The position numbers and the translations under genes were made by a program. A DNA stretch of 40,277 nucleotides, taken from positions 1-40,277 of the forward strand of contig CAITLA010000210.1 of NCBI GenBank assembly GCA_903893135.1. The letters are read 5' to 3'. Source of the stretch: an uncultured Syntrophaceae bacterium (lineage in GTDB: Bacteria; Desulfobacterota; Syntrophia; Syntrophales; UBA2185). The notes below the pieces were generated by a model, which made no database searches, was not told the origin of the DNA, and worked only from the letters and a program-made list of their open reading frames with translations. Of the stretch, positions 7,608-15,186 are shown in pieces; position 1 is the first letter of the stretch, and every line of letters starts with the position of its first letter.

Positions 7608-8685
7608 ACATAAGTCGGTTTATATCATCGCTGAAGCTGGTGTAAACCATAATGGCAGCATCGAGATGGCCAAACAGCTTATCGATGTCGCCGCCCACGC
7701 CGGCGCCGACGCCGTGAAGTTCCAGACCTTCAAGGCGGAAAAGGTCATCAGCCGTCACGCCCCCAAGGCCGACTATCAGAAAAAGACGACTGCTGAAACC
7801 GAATCCCAGTTGGAGATGGTCAAAAAGTTGGAGCTGGATGAGGCTGCCCATCATATCCTCATAGAACATTGCCAATCGAGGCATATCGAATTCCTTTCCA
7901 CGCCTTTCGATTTTGACAGCATAGATCTCCTCGTCCAAAAACTGAATCTTCCGCGCCTTAAAATCCCCTCCGGTGAAATCACCAATGGGCCATACCTGCT
8001 GCACATCGCCAGGACGGGAAAACCGGTCATCCTCTCGACGGGTATGAGCACCCTTGGCGAGATTGAGACCGCCCTCGGGGTTTTGGCGTTTGGATATTTA
8101 TCAAAGAATGAACAGCCGTCTCTGGAAAAGTTCCACGATGCTTATTGTTCTGAGGCTGGGCGTAAAATGATAGAGGAAAAAGTCATTCTCCTCCATTGCA
8201 CGACGGAATACCCGGCTCCGTTTGAAGAAGTCAACCTACGAGCAATGGATACCATGCGTGCGGCTTTCGGCCTGCCCATCGGCCTATCTGATCACACCCT
8301 GGGCATTGCCGTGCCCATCGCCGCCGTCGCCCTGGGCGCTGCCGTCATCGAGAAACATTTTACCCTGGATTGCAATCTTCCCGGCCCGGATCACAAGGCT
8401 TCCCTGGAACCTGAAGAACTGAAGTCAATGGTCACAGCCATCAGGCAGGTAGAAGCAGCTTTGGGTAATGGCCAGAAAATGCCCGCTCCTTCGGAATGGA
8501 AAAACCGGGAGATCGCCAGAAAGAGCCTCATGGCCGCCCGCCCTATTCAGAAAGGCGAATTGTTTACGGAAGATAATATCGCAATAAAGCGTCCCGGCGC
8601 TGGTTTATCCCCCATGTCGTATTGGTCGAGCCTGAACAGGAAAGCGCAGGAAAATTACGAAGTGGATGAAATGATCGCCGAATGA
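7585..8685 (+). CDS. legI: NeuB/LegI-type nonulosonic acid synthase
   Basis: A 366-residue sialic-acid-synthase family protein that condenses PEP with a six-carbon sugar to give a nine-carbon acid. Visible features: IIAEAGVNHNGS (about 13-24), AVKFQTFKAEKVIS, TPFDFDS, KIPSGEITN, STGMSTLGEI, LSDHTLGI, EKHFTLD, and a C-terminal SAF/antifreeze-like domain with RPGAGLSP. It overlaps the upstream 2-epimerase by 23 bp. The LegC/LegG context favours legionaminic acid. A second, about three-quarters identical, truncated neuB start lies at 14827-15073. Confidence 0.9.
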   Translation: MMAKRENRHKSVYIIAEAGVNHNGSIEMAKQLIDVAAHAGADAVKFQTFKAEKVISRHAPKADYQKKTTAETESQLEMVKKLELDEAAHHILIEHCQSRHIEFLSTPFDFDSIDLLVQKLNLPRLKIPSGEITNGPYLLHIARTGKPVILSTGMSTLGEIETALGVLAFGYLSKNEQPSLEKFHDAYCSEAGRKMIEEKVILLHCTTEYPAPFEEVNLRAMDTMRAAFGLPIGLSDHTLGIAVPIAAVALGAAVIEKHFTLDCNLPGPDHKASLEPEELKSMVTAIRQVEAALGNGQKMPAPSEWKNREIARKSLMAARPIQKGELFTEDNIAIKRPGAGLSPMSYWSSLNRKAQENYEVDEMIAE

Positions 8686-8700
8686 TAAATTGAGGATCAG

Positions 8701-8741
8701 ATAAAAAAATTATTTTAATCGGCGGTGGACAGCAGTGTTAG
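8701..8741 (+). pseudogene. 5' stub of neuD (acyltransferase) after legI
   Basis: Shortly after the legI stop the frame reads KKIILIGGGQQC then TAG. This matches the opening of NeuD/PglD-type acyltransferases (KKIILIGGGGH-C), with the start codon damaged (AT followed by seven A, as if the G of ATG were lost) and the gene cut after about a dozen codons. A neuD gene is the expected neighbour of neuB/legI and would N-acetylate the sugar. The 3' end of a neuD survives at 15075-15164, more than 6 kb downstream. Confidence 0.55.
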
Positions 8742-8787
8742 TATTTTAAAAGGAAACACAAACCCATTATAAAAATGAAGGATTGCA

Positions 8788-9687
8788 ATGCTGAAGAAAA
8801 TGTATGAACAAATGCTTTTAATAAGAGAGTTTGAGGAAGTGCTAACCTCTCTTTTTCACGAGGGTCTTTTATTTGGTACCACGCACTGTTGCATAGGCCA
8901 AGAGGCTGTAGCGGTTGGTGTTTTAAGCGCTACAGATAGTGACGATGTTGTAGTTAGCAATCACCGAGGGCATGGTCATTTTATTGCATTTACTGATGAC
9001 GTAGAAGGCCTTATGGCAGAAATTATGGGAAGAGAGACCGGTGTTTGTGGGGGGCGTGGAGGCAGCCAGCATTTACACACAAAAAATTTTTACAATAACG
9101 GTATAACAGGTGGTATGGCACCAATTGCTACCGGAATGGCTTTGGCCGAAAAGATTAAGGGATCGGGGAAAAAAGTCATTTCATTTCTAGGAGATGGAGC
9201 TCTTGCACAAGGTGTTGTTTATGAGTCATGGAATATGGCCCAGTTGTGGAAACTGCCGATACTTTATATAATTGAGAACAATCAATATGCTATGAGTACC
9301 CATATTAGCAAACATTTCGCAGGAGATATATGTGAGCGGGCAAAAGGGTTTAATTTTAAAACAACAAGAGTTACAAATGAGAGTGTTGAAGAAATTTATA
9401 AAGTAACAAAAAAAATAATTAGCGAAATGAATCATTGGGTAATTCCCCAAATATTAGTTTGTGATACTTTTAGATATTGTGGTCATAGCAAAAGTGATGA
9501 TTTATGCTATCGCTCCCGTGAGGAAGAAGCATTGTGGTTAGAGAAAGATCCCATTATTATGTTAGGTGCAAAGTTGTCTATTGATAATCGAAACATTATC
9601 ATAGATAGGGTCAAAAAGAGAATACAGAATGCTATTAGAAAATCAGAAAGCAGCAGTTTCCAGGATAGAAAAAGATTATTACTGTAA
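8788..9687 (+). CDS. Thiamine-diphosphate 2-oxoacid dehydrogenase E1 alpha subunit
   Basis: The 299-residue protein is the alpha subunit of a heterotetrameric PDH/acetoin-dehydrogenase-type E1. It starts YEQMLLIREFEE, has HRGHGHFIAF and GGRGGSQHLH, and then the ThDP/Mg motif running from GDGALAQG to ENN (residues about 135-165). The C-terminal part has FRYCGHSKSDD. It decarboxylates a 2-oxo acid and, with E1 beta, passes the acyl group to a lipoyl domain. It is unusual inside a nonulosonate operon. The gene is AT-rich compared with legC-legI before it. It is followed immediately by an E3 start and, after an IS3 element, by E1 beta and a lipoyl-acyltransferase fusion. Confidence 0.9.
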   Translation: MLKKMYEQMLLIREFEEVLTSLFHEGLLFGTTHCCIGQEAVAVGVLSATDSDDVVVSNHRGHGHFIAFTDDVEGLMAEIMGRETGVCGGRGGSQHLHTKNFYNNGITGGMAPIATGMALAEKIKGSGKKVISFLGDGALAQGVVYESWNMAQLWKLPILYIIENNQYAMSTHISKHFAGDICERAKGFNFKTTRVTNESVEEIYKVTKKIISEMNHWVIPQILVCDTFRYCGHSKSDDLCYRSREEEALWLEKDPIIMLGAKLSIDNRNIIIDRVKKRIQNAIRKSESSSFQDRKRLLL

Positions 9688-9860
9688 AATGAATAAAACT
9701 GACATTGTAATAATTGGTGGAGGGGTAGCCTGTTATGTTGCTGCCGTAAGATTAAGCCAGCACACGGGCGTAATTTTGTATTGGTTGGAAAAAATGAGAT
9801 AGGTGGTACGTGCCTTAATGCAGGCTATATCCCTAGTGTCATGTCAACCTTGAAATGTCG
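9688..9860 (+). pseudogene. Truncated, frameshifted dihydrolipoamide dehydrogenase (E3) stub
   Basis: Starting one base after the E1 alpha stop, the frame reads MNKTDIVIIGGGVACYVAAV, the FAD-binding N-terminus of a lipoamide dehydrogenase. After VRLSQ the frame is lost (stop TAG near 9799) but continues in another frame as LVGKNEIGGTCLNAGYIPS. That is the redox-active segment, normally GGTCLN-GCIP; here the second cysteine is replaced by tyrosine. Nothing recognisable of the remaining ~400 residues survives before the IS3 element at about 9919 or after it. So E3 is clearly dead, and E1 alpha - E3 - E1 beta - lipoyl protein was the original order. Confidence 0.75.
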
Positions 9861-9967
9861 TAATGGATTGGTACGAGCATCTTTCAGAGAGTTGGTGAAA
9901 TAGGTGGTCGGGATTCTTTGGACAGGAAACAGGGGTTTATAAGTGGGAAACTGCTCTTGATTCATGA

Positions 9968-10798
9968 TCATGCCGCAGCCTGTTTCTGCGATTGTGTGCC
10001 TAAGTAAACCATAGCCGGAGTCTTCCTGTCAAAGTTATTATGCCATCTCTTTTCGTTGTAGAACTTGAAGTAGCTGGCAAGTCCGTTTTTCACCTCCGCC
10101 ATTGAAGCATATGCCTTCAGGTAAATATCCTCGTACTTAACGCTTTTCCATAACCGTTCGATAAAGACGTTGTCCATCCACCGGCCCTTGCCGTCCATAC
10201 TGATTGAAATGCTATTTGAACGAAGGGTATACGTAAATGCTTCTGCTGTGAACTGAATGCCCTGATCCGTGTTGAATATATCTGGACAAACATATTTTGC
10301 GATAGCCTCTTCCAAAGCATCGTTACAGAATGCACTGTCCAGAGTATTGGAAAGCCTCCAGGAAAGAACCCTTCGGCTCGCCCAGTCCATGATCGCTACG
10401 AGGTAGCAAAATCCTCTTGCCATGGGAATATAGGTGATGTCGGCTGCCCACACATGATTCGCCCTTGTGATCTCAAGACCTCTGAGAAGATAGGGGTACT
10501 TCACATGACCAGAGTGTGCCAACGATAGTCTCGGCTTCACGTAGAGCGCTTCAATGCCCATCTGACGCATCAGGCGACGTACTCAGTCACGTCCAATTTC
10601 ATAACCCCTGGCCCACAGTTCGTTGCGGATCTTCCGGCTGCCATAGAACGGATATGCAAGATGAATCTCATCGATCTGACGCATCAACTCCATATCCTTC
10701 GCACTGATGGTAACTGGGGTATAGTAAATGCCAGATCGGGAAAGCTCCAGAATCTCACATTGCCGTTTCACTGGAAGTTCATCCGTCCTGTCGATCAT
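9968..10798 (-). pseudogene. IS3-family transposase orfB, interrupted by a stop codon
   Basis: Reading minus strand from ATG 10798, the protein begins MIDRTDELPVKRQCEILELS (helix-turn-helix of IS3 orfB), runs through HLAYPFYGSRKIRNELWARG, and meets TGA at 10580-10582, where the family has Arg (IGRD-R-VRRLM). It resumes in the same frame as MRQMGIEALYVKPR and the rve integrase core: VWAADITYIPM (first Asp), IFNTDQGIQFTAEAF (second Asp) and FIERLWKSVKYEDIY (Glu). The lesion is a single CGA-to-TGA type change. Its ATG overlaps the orfA stop (ATGA), the usual site of the -1 frameshift in this family. Confidence 0.85.
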
Positions 10799-11088
10799 CG
10801 CTTTGCGCTCGCATCGCCTATGCGACCGAGCGCGCTTGATAAAAAATCGTTCAGTTGTCCAATCTTGGCATGAAGATCTTTGACGATTGGCCCTTGATCA
10901 GGTTTCCGATCCTTGCTGAATATTTCCTCTGCATGCTCCAGAAGCTGCTTCTTCCAGTCTGTAATCTGGCTCGGATGCACCTGGTAACGCTCTGCAAGCT
11001 CAACAATCGCCTGATCCCCCTTTAGGGCCTCCAATGCTACTTTTGCCTTGAATGACGGTGCATGGTTCCTTCTTGGTCTTCTGCTCAT
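10795..11088 (-). CDS. IS3-family transposase orfA
   Basis: The 97-residue protein begins MSRRPRRNHAPSFKAKVALE and continues with the helix-turn-helix AIVELAERYQVHPSQITDWK and a leucine-zipper-like C-terminus. This is the DNA-binding orfA product of IS3-family elements. The start at 11088 is chosen over 11130 because the family begins with this basic stretch. The stop overlaps orfB. Confidence 0.85.
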   Translation of the reverse strand: MSRRPRRNHAPSFKAKVALEALKGDQAIVELAERYQVHPSQITDWKKQLLEHAEEIFSKDRKPDQGPIVKDLHAKIGQLNDFLSSALGRIGDASAKR

Positions 11089-11211
11089 ACGTCGATCCTC
11101 CTCGGATTCATTATAGAGCAGTTTGAACACTTATGCACCTGTCCAGTTTTCCCAGACCAGCTCTGAATTGTGGCGCCATATTCGAAACAACCAAAATATA
11201 GGTTAAGTAAA

Positions 11212-12225
11212 ATGAAGTATCTTGAAGCCATAAGAGACGCATTAAATCAGGCGTTAGAAGAAAATCAAAATGTGTTGTTGCTTGGCGAAGATATTTGCGA
11301 TCCCTATGGTGGTGCTTTTAAGGTAACAAAAGGAATATCCACAAAATTCCCCAGCAGAGTCATTAATACTCCGATAAGCGAAGCTTCAATTGTCGGGGTA
11401 GCGTCAGGTTTGGCATTAAGGGGATTTCGGCCCATAGTTGAAATAATGTTTGGTGATTTCTTAACCCTTTGTGCTGATCAGATTATCAATCACGCAAGTA
11501 AGTTTCACTGGATGTATAATAACGAAGCAAATATCCCCATGTTAATAAGGACGCCTATGGGTGGCTTCAGGGGGTATGGAGCTACGCATAGTCAGAGTAT
11601 GGAGCGCCTGTTTTTTGCATTTCCAGGCATAGAAATTTATTTTCCATCTCATTTCCACAATATCAAGGAAATTTTACTGTCATGCTTAAACAGGCAAAAT
11701 CCAATACTTTTTGCAGAACACAAATTGCTATATTCAAAAGATTTAGTGGAAATGGGAGAAGGGTATCACGAGGGATTTCGATTAAAAAGAGAATATATAG
11801 AAGGGGATGAAATTGTATTTCTATCATCCTGTGATATAGATGAGAATCCATCTATTACAATTCTTACATATGGAGGAATGAGCCCAGTAGTTTTTTCTGC
11901 AGCTAAGAAGCTTCTCTTTGAAGAAGAAATAGTTTGTGAAGTGGTGATACATTCGAGAATAAAACCTTTTAGCCTTCAGGCATTAGCAGAATCCATACAA
12001 CGATCAGGCAAGGTGCTAATCGTCGAGGAAGGGCATCTTTCTTGGGGTTGGGGTTCAGAAGTTGGGATGTTGTTAACTGATAAATATTTTGGTTTTTTGA
12101 AATCACCAATAAAAAGAGTTGCAGCATTAGACTTACCAATTCCTTGTTCAAAACCGTTAGAATTAGAAATGTTGCCATCAGAACAGGATATAATAAACAC
12201 AATAATTACTATGGTAAGGCTTTAG
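11212..12225 (+). CDS. 2-oxoacid dehydrogenase E1 beta subunit
   Basis: The protein (337 residues from ATG 11212, MKYLEAIRDALNQALEENQN) is a transketolase-like E1 beta: LLGEDICDPYGGAFKVTKG, the catalytic-Glu region NTPISEASIVGVASGLAL, EIMFGDFLTLCADQIINHAS, and a C-terminal domain with ILTYGGMSP and LIVEEGHLSWGWGSEV. With the E1 alpha gene it would form an alpha2beta2 decarboxylase that reductively acylates a lipoyl domain. The GTG at 11170 is a possible but less likely start because it lies close to the IS3 end. The gene appears intact despite the neighbouring insertion. It ends nine bases before the lipoyl-acyltransferase fusion, so the two are probably co-translated. Confidence 0.9.
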   Translation: MKYLEAIRDALNQALEENQNVLLLGEDICDPYGGAFKVTKGISTKFPSRVINTPISEASIVGVASGLALRGFRPIVEIMFGDFLTLCADQIINHASKFHWMYNNEANIPMLIRTPMGGFRGYGATHSQSMERLFFAFPGIEIYFPSHFHNIKEILLSCLNRQNPILFAEHKLLYSKDLVEMGEGYHEGFRLKREYIEGDEIVFLSSCDIDENPSITILTYGGMSPVVFSAAKKLLFEEEIVCEVVIHSRIKPFSLQALAESIQRSGKVLIVEEGHLSWGWGSEVGMLLTDKYFGFLKSPIKRVAALDLPIPCSKPLELEMLPSEQDIINTIITMVRL

Positions 12226-12234
12226 GAGGCTTGA

Positions 12235-13392
12235 ATGATTTATGAAGTAAAAGTTCCCCAAATTGATGTTAATGAAGAATTTGTTATGATGGTCGAATGG
12301 TTTGTACAAGATGAAGAGTATATTGAAAGAGAATCGACACTTTGTCTTATTGAGACCACAAAGACCATATTTGAAATAATGGCGGAGAAAAGTGGTTTTG
12401 TTTTAAGACTATTCTCTGAAGGTGACAGAATTGCTATTTTGAGTGTTATTTGCGTAATTGCTGATAATATACACGAACTGAAAAATTATAAATTAAAAAA
12501 TTCAACAAAGGTTGTTGAATTTCAAAATATAATGGTAACAAAAAAGGCATCGGATTTAGCAAAGAAGTTAGGAATAGACATAGAGGAAATTAAGAAAAAA
12601 GGCGTTATAAGGGAGAAAGATATAGAAGAATTATATAAAGTTGAAAACGCTGAGAATTATAAACAAAAAACTGGTGACATAGAGATTATTAATAATTACG
12701 AAATAATTAGAAGCTCCCGTGATGTTGATAGAATATTGACCTTATATGGAAGGAAAATTATTATAATTGGTGCTGGTGGTCATGCAAAAACGTGTATAGA
12801 TATTATAAGGCAAATAGGGGTGTTTGATATTGCAGGAGTAGTCGATCCTGTTTTTGATATCGGCACAGATTTTTTTGGTGTAAAGGTCATTGCAAGAGAC
12901 AAGGGGTTAGAAAAAATATATGAAGGTGGTATTAAATTGGCAGTTATTGGTGTTGCTTTTTTGAAGAATCCTAATGAAAGGGATATTCTTTATCAAAAAA
13001 TAAAAGGAATAGGTTTTTATTTACCAAACATTATTCATCCTAAAGCATCCATAGAGCCTTCAGTTCAAATGGGAGAAGGAAATCAAATAATGGCTCACGC
13101 AACAGTTGGGAGTGTTGTTATTATTGGGAATAATTGTATTATTAATTCAGGTTCTATAATTTCCCATGATTCAAAGCTTGGTAATAATGTACATGTTGCA
13201 CCTGGAGCCATTTTGGCGGGTAATGTTTCTGTGGGTTCAAATACATTAATAGGGATGGGAGTGACAGTTTATATGTCAGTCAATATTGGTGAAAATGTTT
13301 TGATTTATAATGGTATTAATGTTTTTAAAGATGTTCCTAATGAGACAATACTGAAAAATCACTACCCCGCAGCAGGGCTGCGAGGTATATAA
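12235..13392 (+). CDS. Lipoyl domain - subunit-binding domain - NeuD/PglD-like acyltransferase fusion
   Basis: Three domains can be read in this 385-residue protein. Residues 1-78 are a lipoyl/biotinyl domain with IETTKTIFEI, whose Lys43 is the expected lipoylation site (IETDKA in E2). Residues about 100-133 are a peripheral subunit-binding domain (ASDLAKKLGIDIEEIKKKG). Residues 173-385 are a NeuD/PglD-type sugar acyltransferase: GAGGHAK (179-185), then left-handed beta-helix hexapeptides with the catalytic His311 in SIISHDSKLGNN. A normal E2 has the chloramphenicol-acetyltransferase-like core here, and it is absent. The arrangement suggests that E1 loads an acyl group onto the lipoyl arm, which delivers it to a sugar amine or hydroxyl. 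The last residues (NHYPAAGLRGI) are encoded by a REP-like palindrome and replace the usual G-PAK tail. The domain reading is confident; the mechanism is inference. Confidence 0.85.
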   Translation: MIYEVKVPQIDVNEEFVMMVEWFVQDEEYIERESTLCLIETTKTIFEIMAEKSGFVLRLFSEGDRIAILSVICVIADNIHELKNYKLKNSTKVVEFQNIMVTKKASDLAKKLGIDIEEIKKKGVIREKDIEELYKVENAENYKQKTGDIEIINNYEIIRSSRDVDRILTLYGRKIIIIGAGGHAKTCIDIIRQIGVFDIAGVVDPVFDIGTDFFGVKVIARDKGLEKIYEGGIKLAVIGVAFLKNPNERDILYQKIKGIGFYLPNIIHPKASIEPSVQMGEGNQIMAHATVGSVVIIGNNCIINSGSIISHDSKLGNNVHVAPGAILAGNVSVGSNTLIGMGVTVYMSVNIGENVLIYNGINVFKDVPNETILKNHYPAAGLRGI

Positions 13393-13467
13393 ATGAATCC
13401 ATATTACTCTGAGAAACCCAAGTTTCTCAGGCTCTTCCTCGCGGAAACCCCGGAGCAAGCTCCGAGG
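13365..13467. repeat. Two REP-like palindromes flanking a perfect hairpin
   Basis: REP-like copy 1 is CCCCGCAGC-AGG-GCTGCGAGG (13365-13385) and copy 2 is CCCCGGAGC-AA-GCTCCGAGG (13448-13467). Both have the same CCCCG...CGAGG frame with the same single C-A mismatch. Between them is a perfect 9-bp stem, CTGAGAAAC-CCAA-GTTTCTCAG (13409-13430). Copy 1 overlaps the final codons of the lipoyl-acyltransferase fusion. Copy 2 directly precedes a truncated SDR gene, so these repeats mark a recombination junction. Confidence 0.6.
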
Positions 13468-13493
13468 AATGTAAACGATTCAAAAGTTATTAG

Positions 13494-13703
13494 ATGATTA
13501 TTGACTTGTTTTTAGAAAAAGATACCGAAGGCATTTTTAATATTGGCGACGAACAAATCAGTTATTTAGAAATGGCAAGCACAATAATTGAAAAAAATGG
13601 AAATGATCTGAGTTATGTTATGCTTAGAGAGCAGGGTTCAAAGTCAAAACTTTATTTAGACACAACTTTATTGAAATGCTTTCTTGCCGCCAAAGGAGAA
13701 TAA
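13494..13703 (+). pseudogene. C-terminal fragment of an NAD-dependent sugar epimerase (SDR)
   Basis: The 69-residue frame reads GIFNIGDEQISYLEMASTII and ends KLYLDTTLLKCFLAAKGE. The FNIGD-...-YLEMA segment is the C-terminal substrate-binding part of nucleotide-sugar epimerases/reductases. The Rossmann domain with GxxGxxG is missing; immediately upstream are a stop codon (13491) and a REP-like palindrome. The next gene starts directly at 13704, as expected for an ancestral operon whose 5' part was lost. It is unlikely to be functional. Confidence 0.6.
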
Positions 13704-14840
13704 ATGGACTGTTACGTATGTGGTGGCAACAACAACAAAGTAATTCTTGATAAACAACCAATACCAATTTGGACAGGCGGTGACGACGCTGATGTGTACC
13801 GAAATAACAGAATCGCCTGCAAACTGCTTTTTTGCAATTCCTGTGGTCATGTGTATCAGCCACGGGAATTTGTTCCAGCTTTTTTACTGAATGAAATATA
13901 TCAATCAAACTATGCGCAAGCTTCCACAGATTTGGGGAAAGGCAACTGGGGTATCCAGCGTGCAAAACATGTACTTGATGCCTTAGGTAAAATACAATTC
14001 GATAATATATTAGAGATGGGTTGTGGGTCCGGTTATCTGCTGAAATATTTGAAGTCAAACTTTAATATCAAAATTGCTGAAGGTATTGAGCCATCCTTGT
14101 CAGAAACAGTTTACGCAGATGGTGTTATGTTGCACAAGGGATTCGCTGGAAAAGAATTTAAGCTATCTAAGAAATTTAATCTTATTTATTCTAATGCTTT
14201 ATTTGAGCACATTGCAGACTTGCACGATTTGATGTCTTTTATAAGATCGACTTTAACCAATGATGGGTTTTTATTTTTTGGTGTTCCCAATGCGGAAATA
14301 TTAATTCGATCTGGTGACCCTAATTTGTTTACCCATGAGCACATTCATTGTTTTACAAAAATGTCGGTTCAAAAACTTTTAGAAATGAATGGATTTTACA
14401 TAAAACAGCTTATTGAAAGCCATGATGCACTTTATGTATGGGCTTGCAAAGGGAGAAGTGAAAAGACTGATTATGCGTTAGAGAGCATTAAGTTAAGCGA
14501 GTACCAGAAAAAAATTGATCATATCTTGAGTAAAGTAACTTCTGTTCTCAGTAGTTCAAAAATTGGAATACATGGGGTCAACGACGCACTCAATAATATT
14601 TTAGGCTGGGGTTCTTTGGATCAAATGAGTTTTAAGATATTCGATAATGATGAGACCAAATATGGAAAATATTACTTTGGGAAGAAGGTTATGAAACCAG
14701 ATATGGGATCTATTAAAGATATAGAATCAATCTTAGTGACACCGCAGTTTTATTTTAATGCGATTTTCAGACAATATAGAAATATGAATTTTGATGGACA
14801 AGTTCAATGTGTAATAGAAGATATATATGATTATGTGTAG
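13704..14840 (+). CDS. Zinc-ribbon class I SAM methyltransferase (sugar methyltransferase-like)
   Basis: The 378-residue protein has an N-terminal zinc-binding motif (C3-x2-C6 and C-NSC-H around residue 45) and a SAM domain with ILEMGCGSGYLLKYL. It also has SNALFEHIADLHD and a C-terminal domain containing GWGSLDQMSFKIFDND. This layout (zinc ribbon, methyltransferase, C-terminal domain) is that of sugar C- or N-methyltransferases such as TylCIII-like enzymes. Its end overlaps the start of the neuB' fragment (14827), showing that its original neighbour was a neuB gene. The exact substrate is unknown. Confidence 0.78.
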   Translation: MDCYVCGGNNNKVILDKQPIPIWTGGDDADVYRNNRIACKLLFCNSCGHVYQPREFVPAFLLNEIYQSNYAQASTDLGKGNWGIQRAKHVLDALGKIQFDNILEMGCGSGYLLKYLKSNFNIKIAEGIEPSLSETVYADGVMLHKGFAGKEFKLSKKFNLIYSNALFEHIADLHDLMSFIRSTLTNDGFLFFGVPNAEILIRSGDPNLFTHEHIHCFTKMSVQKLLEMNGFYIKQLIESHDALYVWACKGRSEKTDYALESIKLSEYQKKIDHILSKVTSVLSSSKIGIHGVNDALNNILGWGSLDQMSFKIFDNDETKYGKYYFGKKVMKPDMGSIKDIESILVTPQFYFNAIFRQYRNMNFDGQVQCVIEDIYDYV

Positions 14841-15164
14841 TATATTCATCATTGCCGAAGCCAGCGTCAACCATAACGGCAGCTTGGAAATGGCGGTTCA
14901 ACTGATTGATGTCGCCGTCGCTGCGGGAGCCGATGCCGTCAAATTCCAGACGTTCAAGGCAGAAAAGGTCATTGCCGGCAATGCACCCAAAGCCGGCTAC
15001 CAGAAGGAAGCCACTGACTCGGATGAATCCCAACAGGAGCTGGTCAAAAAGCTTGACCTGGATGAAACGGCGCCGGCTCAATCATCGGGGCAGGCGCGGT
15101 GGTGATCAAGGATGTGCCGCCAGGTAAAAAAGCCATAGGCAACCCAGCCAGGGTCATGGAATAA
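14827..15164 (+). pseudogene. neuB'-'neuD deletion scar
   Basis: The 5' part (to about 15073) encodes the N-terminus of a NeuB-type synthase: IFIIAEASVNHNGSLEMAVQ, AVKFQTFKAEKVIAG and a stretch ending LVKKLDLDET. It then breaks off. From 15075, in a different frame, the C-terminus of a NeuD-like hexapeptide acyltransferase follows: GSIIGAGAVVIKDVPPGKK, then AIGNPARVME and TAA at 15162-15164. So a deletion joined the front of neuB to the back of neuD. The neuB piece is visibly diverged from the intact legI at 7585, so it is a different allele rather than a recent copy. Neither product can be functional. Confidence 0.75.
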
Positions 15165-15186
15165 CTCAGAAGGATAATGAGATATC

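Larger units (their letters stand above)
9919..11145 (-). mobile_element. IS3-family insertion sequence (degenerate)
   Basis: Two overlapping minus-strand ORFs with IS3-family orfA/orfB layout lie between short inverted terminal repeats: TGGACAGG at 9919-9926 and CCTGTCCA at 11138-11145, with partly matching extensions containing ATAAGTG on both sides. orfB carries an in-frame stop, so this copy is probably inactive unless complemented. It lies between the E3 stub and E1 beta and probably caused or accompanied the deletion of most of E3. I could not identify a clean 3-bp target duplication. Confidence 0.8.

Noticed and set aside
11147..11211. Short reading LWRHIRNNQNIG after the IS3 end as an E3 C-terminus
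   Set aside because: Too short and no resemblance to lipoamide dehydrogenase ends; treated as flank of the IS.
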